Shown here piece after piece: positions 43,160-55,100 of a DNA stretch of 64,000 bases (the first letter of the stretch is position 1; the number at the start of each line of letters is the position of its first letter). Origin of the DNA: Crossaster papposus (taxonomy: Eukaryota > Echinodermata > Asteroidea > Velatida > Solasteridae). The stretch is taken from assembly GCA_037893245.1 (NCBI GenBank), contig JBAIAA010000510.1, forward strand, positions 496,001 through 560,000, read 5' to 3'. Both the position numbers and the translations under genes were made by a program. The notes below the pieces were generated by a model. It was not told the origin of the DNA, searched no databases, and saw only the letters and a program-made list of their open reading frames with translations.

Positions 43160-46100
43160 ATCATTTCCCATTCCCTTGTCCCTTTTGTGTTCAGGTTTAT
43201 CCCTACAAGGGCACAGTAGGCTTTGGCTCCGGCTTGCACGGCTGGGCATTCACTCTCAAACAGTTTGCCGAGATCTATGCCAGCAAGTTCAAGATCGAGC
43301 CGGCCAAGTTGATGAAGCGTCTCTGGGGCGATCAGTTCTATAACGCTAAAGAGAAGAAGTGGAACAAAGCCGGCGGAGAAGGTTACGTCCGAGGCTTCAA
43401 CCAGTTTGTGCTCGATCCCATCTACAAGGTAAGCAATGATGACGGTGGTTGCTTTAATAGGGATCGATATTTGTGACCTGTCACCACAAAATGAGAGTAA
43501 TGTGATTCGGAGATATGGCCATCCAAAGTCAAAATATGAAGGGGTGGTCAATTTTGAGATTTTGCCTTATTTGGAAAGCCCAAGTCATCCTCTACATATT
43601 CCCATTTTTTTGGGTGCGATCAGATGATCGAAAACCTTAAATTACGCGATTTTCCGTAGTGTTTGCGTAGTTAGTGTTGGACTAAAGTCCATTAGTGGTC
43701 TAATTAACACGGTAATTAAATATGCAAATCAGGTCCTCGTAAGTATCCCACGTTTTTGAAGTTTAGATATTTTGTTGTTTATACAATAGTTTGTATGTGT
43801 GAAAAATTTTAAGAAATAATGATTAGAACATAGCCGTTGCTATGCTCAACCGAACCTTGTCCTGTTTTGCAATCTTTTGCGTGTTTTGTTTAAGATGTTT
43901 AAAGTAAGTTTTCTTACAAACTTGTTATGTGAAACCCGTGACTTTCTAGAGCGCGGTAACAAGTAATTATCGCAAAACCCCGGAGTGTTATGCACTATTG
44001 GAAAGCTCTCTTTTTCTCAAGAATTTGAAAATACTAATATCTCAATTTTCAATATTTTCGACTTTACTCTCATTTTGTTGGGACAGGTCACATTTTTTGG
44101 TATTTCAACTGCGCATGTAAACAATGATGTGGGTCACGAGTCATACAGGATAACTAACGCTTGGCCTGAACATTCGTCCTTGGCAAAAACGGGGTTACAA
44201 ACCCAATTTTCAGGGATAGTATATTGTTTGTGGCTCGTAGTCTGCTTAAAAAGCACACAGAGTTTTTTACTGAGCAAGACCTTAGCGCTAAGCAATTTGT
44301 GCTGAGCAGCTGCCTGAAATAGGCCTCTGGTAAATACATAACCCTGAATTTTTTTTTTTATTTTTTTTTCGGCAGGTCTTTGACGCCATCATGAAATTCA
44401 AACCAGACGTCACCGCGAAACTCCTAGAGAAACTGAACATCAAATTGACGGTGGAAGACAGGGAAAAAGAGGGCAAGCCCCTGATGAAGGCCGTCATGCG
44501 CAAATGGCTGCCGGCCGGCGAGGCTTTGCTACAGATGATCACCATCCATCTCCCGTCGCCAGTCACCTCCCAAAGGTACCGCATGGAGTTGCTGTATGAA
44601 GGCCCACACGACGACGCCTGCGCTCTGGGTAAGCTGAGAACTGTGAGGGGTTCTGGCCAAAGAAATGGGCAGAGGTTGAAATGAGGGTTCACGGGTATCA
44701 GAAAGGAAGCAAAAATTCTCCTTACAATGCTGTTTCTTGAACTTCAATCGGACATTCCACTAAAATCATTATGGCTGTTTAAAGTTTGCATTTATCAACA
44801 CTGCCCAGTTCCATCTCATTTTGCCAGAACACCTCGTACTTATTAATAGGTTAATTTTTGTCTTGCCTGAAAAGTTTAATTGCAAGCAAACTTGGATCAT
44901 AGGCGCAGTTTGGAAACTTCCATATGATGGTGTTATTAAACCCCAACTCCCTACCAATTTATTTTTATTTATATATTTACAACCATCTTTAATGAGGGTA
45001 ACCCATCCAGCAGAAGCTGATCATTTGGGGCCCTCGGTAGAGAGAAGACAATGAGAAGAAGGTACAGATTTAGGGGGAGGAAAACCACAGAAGAATATCC
45101 TGGGGAAAACCCACGGAGTCGGGCAGGGACTAAAAACCCAATCCACATATTGGCCCAGCCGGGGTTCGAACCCAGGTCATAGTGGTGGAAGGCGAAGAAA
45201 GAACCGCTACGCCAACCTGACTCTTGCACTAACCTGAATCTTGCAATTCCAAAGTGTTAAAACTCCATTTGAGATGGTTATGGTTAAAAGTTACGTACGG
45301 AGGTCGAAGAACATTTGAGGTCAAGTTGTGAAATGGGGGTAATCGCAAAAGTAGGTGAGACGTGTGGTTTAAGAACCGTCCTTGTTGTCTGGTTGACCGA
45401 CTCGTTGTGAAATTTGAATTGCAATTTGTATTAGGCATTTTTAGAATTGGTGTTCCCAAAATCCATTATAATCCCAGCACTAACACATGCACATCTATGT
45501 GCTCTTCTACATTGTAATACTGACTTTTACAGGCGGTTTGGTTGTTTGGAATGTTCAGTGTAGCACTCTACTTGCAAATCTGAAGTAGAGAATTGGGTAA
45601 ACCTTTGGTTTTTCCTCTTGTAGGTATCAAGAACTGTGATCCCAACGCGCCTCTGATGATGTACATCTCGAAAATGGTACCGACTACGGACAAGGGCCGC
45701 TTCTATGCATTTGGCCGCGTCTTCTCGGGTAAAGCTGCTACAGGCCAGAAGGTGCGCATCATGGGACCTCACTACGTACCTGGCAAGAAAGACGACCTGT
45801 ACCAGAAGAGTATCCAGAGGTAAGATATGGGGCTTAGTTCGCGCCGGGATTATTTTAACATCACCGAGCCCAGGGGCGGGATTATTTTTAATGAAACTCG
45901 ATCCGAAGCGGGTTCAGGCCGATAGTGCCGGGAAGCACACCCACGCATTTCCCGCCTTGCTCGCTGCTGACAGACATTTCCGAACTTGAACTTGGCGTGT
46001 TTATGCGTCATCCGTTTTGAATTTGGGGAAAACTTTGCGTTTATATACACGTCATCCGGCGCGAACTGGTTAACCCTCGACCACCATCCCCCTTCCCTCC

Positions 46101-49100
46101 AACTCCAATCGGGTTCTGTTCAGGTACTCGGCTGAAAGCAAACGGCTCAAATGAGAACCTTGTTAATCCCTTGACGCTGGTATTATTTCCCCACTGCACT
46201 GGATTATATGCACAACAGCCCTTTATCCAGCTGCACTGCACAATGGACCAGAGCGTGCTGCTTCCGGACGAATTAGCGGGCAGTAGCCATAGCAGCTTTC
46301 TCGGCGTCGGGGAGTTAAACGCAACACTGGATTCTCTTACATTGTCCATTGTAACAGATGGACTAGCTGGTTTTTGTTTAGGTTCACCATGTAAAATATA
46401 TTTGAAATTGTTATTGTTCAAGACGTACAAAAGTTACTTTTCAATTTCTGGCTTTGATAAAAACTGAATTTATTAAACAGTGTTTTTTTGATTGAATATT
46501 GATTTTAGATGGTGTATCACAGACGTTCATGCACAATTTCAATATAGCGTCGCTGCACACAATCAATAAACATTGCTTTGCATCAGCACAACGGATAATG
46601 TACAACTTCTTTTCATATTATTTGTAAAAAGTATGTCAACACTTTTTAGATTTTTGTAGTTGTTTTTTTAACAAACCTGACATTTGTATTCTGTATTCAG
46701 GACTATTCTTATGATGGGACGTTACATCGAGCCTATTGAGGATGTGCCCTGTGGTAACATTGTCGGCCTTGTTGGTGTCGACCAGTACTTGGTGAAAACT
46801 GGAACCATCTCCACATACGAACATGCTCACAACATGAAGGCAAGACTCATTTGTATTGTATTGACATAAGTTGGGAAAATAGCAGTCAAGGCAGAGTCAA
46901 AAGGAGTCCATGCTTTACTGTGGCTGTTATCGTTGTTTGTCTCACCTGAACGAAGTTCAAAAAGAGACTAGGCAATCATTATTTCTGTACGTGGTTCATC
47001 CATATGTTTCATTTTGGAATACTTTCGAAAAAATTGGTTGTGTATGCAAAGATAACGTCCAATTGCTATCAAACTTTGGTCGTGCATGCTATAGACGATG
47101 TGCCTCTGTTTACATCTGTATTCAAATGTGCCTGGCAGTATGCGCACGCATCATGTTTTACATAAATTCATCAGAGGTCACATACCATAATTTCCTGCGG
47201 TAAAGACGCGGCTTATTTGACTTTCTAGACCACAAAAACATCGCCGCGCGTTATCTTTCGGTGCGCCGTATATGATGTCGCTTGAGTTCAAAGTGATGGT
47301 CTTTGTGTGAAGAATTCTTTGAACGCCGCAATCTTACTCAATAATGCGGTCAACCAATTAGCTCAACTCTCCGGACATTGTGACCGTGTTTCCATTAACA
47401 ATGCCGCGATGTGTTGATCCCCCTACGACCGTACATGTACGTGTGTACATGTACATATGTATACATGTGATTTAGCACTCGGCAGCGTGCGTAGTTTTGT
47501 TTGCAAGACGATCTTCGCGATTCGGGGGGCCCTCTAACGTACGCTGTAGACCACGCGCGAATTACCTTCGCTAAGACCCCAGGGTTCGATTTACTCGGGT
47601 GCACGCATGCACCAGTGCATGTAGATTTTTTTTTTGTGCACGTAACTTTTCTGCCCCACGTGCACGCCGTGCATGTAGCTTTTTGACCACCAAAGTACTC
47701 ATTTCAGACATATATCAGCCCCAGTGAGAATACGAATAAAGTTGGTTGAATACTTTACCAGATAATGTACGAACGTGTTATTTATTTCATAAATCCATAA
47801 TTTATTCCTTGCAGCAGATTCAGAATCAGTAAACTTGCGCACGCCGTCGCGTCGCGTCATGTTCTAGCGCTAGCGCTAGTGCTATTTTTGTAATCGGGAA
47901 AGCCCTCCATATTTGTACGTACGTACACGTTGTTTACGGGAGTGACGTCATACAGGGGTTATCGTAATTGACTCAATTGTGGCCACCCCTCTAGGCAATA
48001 TTTGCTCAGCACTCGCTGTAGTCTTGGTGCAAGACGTTGTTGTTCATTATCACGCAACTATCGCGATTTAGCGCCCCTGCGCCTAACGACTATCAAACAA
48101 TAGAGGGCGCTGTTGGGAAACTTCCAGATAACCACCACACATATCGGCTCAGAACAGATTCGCGGCTTCCAGAATACGCCCTCTATCGGTGCAAAATTAA
48201 TGGTGCATGTAAGTTTTTGCTGGTGCATGTAGGTTTTTTGGTCTACCTGCACCAGTGCATGCAACTTTTTTTTTGTAAAACGAACCCTGTAAGACCCCTT
48301 TGTGGCGATGTACCTACACCGGGTGGCGCCTGGTGTTCTTCTGGTTGCGTTCAAGCATGCGCCTTTTTCGGCGGTGCGCTTTATCTGTTGACGTTTGAAT
48401 TTTTTGGGGGTGATTTTAGGGACCTGCGCCTTAACCGCCGAGCGCCTTGTCCGCAGGAAATTACGGTAACCCTTACCCCCTAGGCCCTTTTTGCTAGCAA
48501 CCGTCCTCAATCCAAATTCCTCGGATTCACTACTCAAAAAAATGCGTTCACCCTCGATCCTTAAAAATCCTCAATTTTTTTTTCACTTGTGTTCAAATCA
48601 AGGGGTACCCACTGGCTCAATCCTCCAAAATCCTTGGATTATTAAATACCATTCATCCTCAATCCTCAAAACTCCTCCAAAACTGCAATGAGGATTCTGA
48701 AGGATTGAAGAAAGTCAATCCTTGAAAATCCTCATTTTTGTTAAACCCCATTTAGCCTCAATCCTCAAAAATCCTCCACACTTGAAAAAACATTGTGCCT
48801 CAATCCTCCAAAATCCTCGTTTAAAAAAAATGCAATTCAACCTCAATCCTCAAAAATCCTCAAACTGCAATGAGGACTTTGGAGGATTGAGGAGCGTTAG
48901 GGTTAAAAACGTGATAAGATATTGTGTAAAAAGTGTCTGCAGCCTGGCATGGCGAGTTACAGTGGATCCATTCGTATGCACGTTCTCGCACGTTGACAAA
49001 TCAGGAACTTGACTAAACTCCGGATAGATCTAAATCCGTGTACCCATTCCCCTTGAGATTCGACAGATATTAACGATCGTTGACTGTAATTGTTGGAACA

Positions 49101-52100
49101 GGTGATGAAGTTTTCCGTCAGCCCCGTGGTGCGCGTTGCCGTGGAGGCCAAAGATCCATCCCAGCTGCCTAAACTGGTAGAGGGACTGAAGCGTCTGGCC
49201 AAGTCTGATCCCATGGTGCAGTGCATCATTGAGGAGTCCGGGGAACACATCGTTGCTGGCGCGGGAGAACTGCACTTGGAAATCTGCCTCAAGGATCTGG
49301 AAGAGGACCATGCCTGCATCCCTATTAAGGTACGATCCAAGATTCTCACGGTCCCAAATAGTTTTGCTTGGCTTTGAAGAACGGGGGTTTCCCTTAACTT
49401 TTTTTTTCAGTGGCCTGCCGGGCTACCTAATTAGAGTTTTCAGTGGCCCGCAAGCATTTTCAGTGGCCCACGTGTGCATTTGCCATATCTGTGTTTTCCA
49501 CCGAGGTTACGCAACGCCAACTGCATTGTCCGACTTTCCGGTAATGAAAGCGCGCCGCTTGTTCGGGAAAATTGCCGTAACGCGGCACGGCACGGCACGG
49601 CACTATACAGCCCACTGCTTGTTGTAATCGCTGATCTTGCGGGAAGATTTAATTTGCATCCGCCACAAAAGCTATCAAAACTAAACCTCACCTGTGACAA
49701 CAAAACTGGCGGAGTTATTGTAAAAGCATATTAAATGTTTAAGGTTTAAAACTTTTTGAGGAAAAACCAGAAGAATGTTGGCCTAAATCTTTCACACGAT
49801 GAACGCCGAGCCGACCATCACACCACACAAGCGTAAACTGAATGCAGGAAACATGCCGTGGTAGAACATTTTGTAGAAACACGCTACATCGCTCAAGGAC
49901 AAGCGTTACTACCTCGAAAGAAATACATTAACAGAAAATATAAAAATAGGAAAGGGCGACCATGATCTGATAATTAACCTGCAGGATATGACTTTCTTCA
50001 TGGACGTTTGTTTGCCGGGCATTTTTACATCTTACGATGTCAAATTCGACCATTTCGCGTAACGGAAAAATACATGCATGTCGGCCATGGACTGGTTTCG
50101 GTCCTTAACTTTGTCCATTGAAGCGTGCGGCGGAAACCAATCCAACAATGCGCCTGCATTATGCATGCTTTGCATGGGGCGAGCACATGGCTTTTTGGCA
50201 CCATCACCGTTTTTACGTACGCTTGCGGTGTACATGTACATACATGTACATGATATGTACATGTACTGGTAAACAGTTGATCTGGGAAATCACAAGTAAT
50301 GTATTTAATATTTTAACTCGCCGGCCGGACGACCGAGGGAAGTGTTTTGAGTCGTCCGTGGCTGTTTTGGGTCGCATTTGGCGACCGGGCGACCGCTAAA
50401 GGGAAACCCTGCTTATTTCAAGATAAAACTGCCTCGGAAGGTTGTCGGTGTGCTTGGCCTCCAGATCCTAAAAGCTTTCTGCTTTTTTGCCTTTCTGTCA
50501 TCGGACAGGTACGATTTCAAGGTTCCGTCTGCAGAGTTGTTTGTGATTTGATTTGATTTGATTTTCGATTTTCTTGACAGAAATCTGACCCAGTGGTTTC
50601 CTACAGAGAAAGTGTAGCGGAGCCGTCCGACCGAACTTGCCTTTCCAAGTCTCCCAACAAGCACAACCGTCTATTTATGACCTGCTGCCCCTTCCCAGAT
50701 GGCTTAGCAGAAGACATCGAAAAGGTCCCTTTTTTTATTTTTTATTCTGTTTAAACAAGTATAATATATCCTCTTTGATAAGCTGGCATCTTAAAAATAT
50801 TGACTATATGCGGAAACATAAAAAAAAAATTGATGTGGCACAAAGAAACAGTCTCTATGACGTCTATAAATTGATCTGTTTCTTCTGAAGGAAGTCGAGG
50901 ATTTAAGTTCTAGGTTTTTCCAGCATCTACAAACACAAAACTTAAAAAATAGGTCAGCATCACAATAGTTACTAAAAATATAAAACCCCCTCTATATTCG
51001 AAAATAACAGCAAAAGCAAATGGTGTATACTACCTTCAAAGGTATCGTATATACGTTTGGTAATTACTACAAAAATGTATGGGAATACAAACTTACTTGG
51101 TAAGAAGTACAGCAGCTGTGGATAGTAAAATGCATTTTTAGAAACTTTTCACTTCGAAGTACTGCGGTTATAGAAAAAAATATCACTTTTTATCCCCAAA
51201 AATTTGAATCTGAAAAGTGTTACTGCAGTGACGTTTCTCAGATTGTGTATTCCAATGCAGATTATTCTTCCTACGTGGACATAACCGCTCCAGATTTTTG
51301 GCAATATCTCAAAATCACTACCACCTTTTGAAATGAAATTTGTACAGGCTAGTTTTATGGTATATATCTATAACTATATAGGATTGAAACAAACAGTGGT
51401 TCCAATTACCAAATGTATACGATCCCTTTAAATGCTTAATTTGTATATTTTTTGTCCAAACACCAACAGGACGAGATCACTCCAAGGTCCGACGCAAAGG
51501 TGCGCGGCCGTTTCCTGGCTGAGAAGTACGAATACGACGTCAACGAGGCCAGGAAGATCTGGTGTTTTGGGCCGGAGGGCACCGGGCCCAACCTGCTGAT
51601 TGACGTCACCAAGGGAGTGCAGTATCTGAATGAGATCAAAGACAGCGTGGTGGCTGGCTTTCAGTGGGCGACCAAAGAGGTACTTTCAGACCTTGCAGTG
51701 CATCGGAACCGTGTACCCGATTACCCGACTAACTGTAGCAAATTTGTCAAACTACATAGTAACTTTTCAGACCATATTAAAAGTGAAAAGGTTTTGAATT
51801 TCATTTGTTTGGGAATTTTGAAAATATTTGCAGTTTACAGCTTAAACAGTTCGCGCACGGGATTATTTTTAACAAAACTCGATCCGAAGCAGGTTCAGGC
51901 CGCCAGTACCGGGAAGCACACCAACGCATTTCCGGCCTTGCTCGCTGCTGACGGACATTTCCGGCCTTGCTCGTGGCGTGTTTATGCGTCATCCGTTTTG
52001 AATCTGGGGAAAACTTTGTTAAACGAACTGGTTAAAGCTCACTGTAAACACTTAATGTTGCTGTATTTGCTCACAGATGTGGCAGTATTGTAGTGTGTAT

Positions 52101-55100
52101 TTTTGGAAACAAGCTGAAAAGGAACGTCCGAGAATGAAGTTTTAGAGTAGGGCTCTTTTAACGGGTACCCGAGTACGCGTGTTTTTCGTAATCGGGTACC
52201 AATTTCCCAAACTACCTGTAAATGTATGCATTCTCTTAACTTGCAGTCAGACTTTTACTACAACAAACACAATAGACTGAGTAAAAACAAATATATTTAT
52301 TTAACCAGTGCCTGCAAGTTTGCGGTTGTCAAATTATCCGTGTAACCTATGTTTTGCGGTTACGGTTAACAGTTTTTTATTAAAAAAAATTAAAACAAAA
52401 CAAAAATTAAAAGGTTAACTGAATAGGAACAGTTTAACCGCTGCAGGCTTAGTGCCTTGGTGTAATGGTGCGTACAATTATGTGTTATTATTTGTGACCC
52501 GCTCTGCAAAAATGAGTCTGTTGCAAAATACATTTTTACGTAATGGGCTGTTTATCGTCTCGGAGATAATTTTTCTTTCAACAAATAATATTTTGTTTTT
52601 TAAAGCATTTTGGTTTCTCCGACAGCCTATATTTTCAGATCTGATCGATTGAAAAGATTGTTTGGATCCCTAAATACAATTTAATACAGGTTTTGTCATT
52701 CTCTTACCATAGCATCTGATGAAGCACTACAATTGTAAATCTTCATTTCTTTTCAAAGACATTATGAATATAACTGAGAAAAAAACAAATTTTCCAAAAT
52801 TGTAAAAGACCAATGCATATTACTCTACAGAGTTGTGCCATATACCAAATGAAAGCTTATTTCCTACTTTTTTTTGACCAATTGTAAAAAAAACAAAAAC
52901 AAAAAAGAAACATTTTTAACACATCAGACTCATTTTTGCAGAGTGGGTCACTTTGTGACCTGTCATCATAAAATGAGCATAAAGTCGGCAAAATCTAAAA
53001 TTGAGATATGGGTATTTCTAAATTCTGTGGGAAACGGAGCTTTCCAATGGTATATAACACTTGGAGGTTTGATACTCAATATTTGTTTTATTTTTATTTT
53101 TTAGTCTGGAGTCTTAATACAGAGATTATGAGAAAACGGGCATCTCAAAATAGACCACCCCTTCACATTTTGACTTTGACTGGCCGTACCGGGAAATCAC
53201 TCCGTGCGACTTTACGCTCGTGTTGTGATGACAGGTCACATTTAGTCAAAGCGAATACAATGTGAATTTTAGTTTGTAGCAATGTTTGCTTTACAGAGTA
53301 GGTCGGAGGTCAATAGAGAGGGACCAATTCAGAACTAAACTAAACTAAACAATTTCCTTGACCTGACAGGGGGTGTTGTGTGACGAAAATATTCGAGGGG
53401 TGCGCTTCAACATCCACGACGTGACCCTGCACGCAGACGCCATACATCGCGGCGGTGGGCAGATCATTCCTACTACCAGGCGTGTGCTCTACGCTAGCTT
53501 GCTGACGGCACAACCTCGCGTCATGGAGCCCGTCTATCTGGTGGAAATCCAGGTAGGTCTAAAAAGATCTGATCATAATAATAGTGAAGCGCAAATTATA
53601 TATTAATTATATCCAAAGACTCGTGTGTAACTTCAAGCTGCAGCCTTGACCTTGTGACGTGCGACTTTTACACGAACGCGCGTCCGTACTTTCTTTAAAG
53701 GTAGGATACACCATTTGCAGATATCGAAAATATTTACTACGGAATTATTAAGAAATATCTTACTCAATTGAAAGTAAATAATGATTCTAGACATTCAGCA
53801 AAAAGATATCCTGTAATTATTACAAAAAATTGAATTTTATAAAGAAAAATTTGCGATTGCCATCCGGCGATCGCTGTTGTTTTTCGTGCTTTTCTCGGCA
53901 TCCATGATTGTGAAACTTCGGAAAAGTCAGTTAAACGATATTTACTATGAAATACAACCCCCCAAATCTACCCATTCATGATAATTCAAGCAATTACCAA
54001 TGGTGTATACTACCTTTAAAGTCGCTTGTATTTTGTGTAATACACCCATGCTGTTCGGTTTTATGGCTATTTGTCAACACAGGCCAGACACCCAGAAACC
54101 AGCTGGTGTTGTTGAATAAGGCAAGGCAACAATAGTCTTGATTGATTGCTTGGGAAGGTCTGGCGGTAAAATCCACACCTCAAAGACCCTTTATGTACAT
54201 AATGTAATGGGATACTCGTGGGGCAGCCTTTGCTTTGCAAAAAGCTGGGTCACCGGTTCAACCAGGGTTCAAGCGGCACTTACCATGTTATTCAGCTTGC
54301 TTTGAACTAGGAATACATGTAATATGAGATTTTTTTTAACGCAGGATGAAATAGTAATTGGGTTTTTTACAGCGAAGCGACTTTGAAAAAAAAGTTCGGC
54401 AGCACATCGCAGGCTTAAAGAAACGTTTGTGCATTGGTGCTTTGTGTAACATGTCGTACGTACATTGAGTGAAAATGACAGGGAAAATGCATACGGGGTT
54501 TGGGTGGTTTGTTTGGGTTTTTTTCCCACTTTTCTTGGGAATAAGACATTAGGTTGGTTTTTCTTTCAACCAGATGTTGGAAATGGGATTAAATAAATGA
54601 TCCAAAACAAAAATTGTTGGGGAATTTCGGGCGTAATACCCAGTCCTTCTGATTATCTGATTTGAGGCGTGCAATCGCACCACCGCACGCCTAAAAGCAC
54701 GCCTTGAAGTGCTAATAATCGCACGCCTGAATCCCATTGTACCGCACACCTCGGCATACATTGACGGCATAATTGTACTTCATAATTTGTGAAAAATAGT
54801 ATATAATAGTAATAGTATTAAAGAAAAAATGGCTTTACTGTAAAACTAACCAAGAAGAATATTATAAACAAAAATTCCAAGTATTGTTTAGTCTTAGGTT
54901 GGACCACAGAATCACACGGCTTGAAAATGTACCCGCCTAGAAAAATACAGGTGTACCTTTTCAACACGCCTGTGATTTTCAAATTAGGACTGAATACCCC
55001 CTTTCACCCCGACCATGTTGATTCCATCCATTTCAGTATAAATGTGTGTACACCCACCCTGTTGAGTTTAGTGTCGAGTTGATCCGGAATGTCTTGTTTA

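Larger units (their letters stand above)
42085..43160 (+). repeat. tRNA-derived SINE broken by two nested elements
   Basis: The head has GGCATAGGCTTGTGTGTAAA and B box GGTTCGATTCC (about 42145). The body continues after each insertion: CGAGTAGAGTTGTGCG from 42600, then TCATCCGGTTTTCCTCCC from 42932, with the 3' part GATGTGGCCGGCTGCC and an ATT-repeat tail. Insertions: 42170-42596 (TGTGACC type) and 42652-42929 (GGGCCCAATTTCATAG type). Confidence 0.75.

Noticed and set aside
43156-43551. Minus-strand frame of 131 codons
   Set aside because: Shadow of an eEF2 exon and the adjoining intron element.
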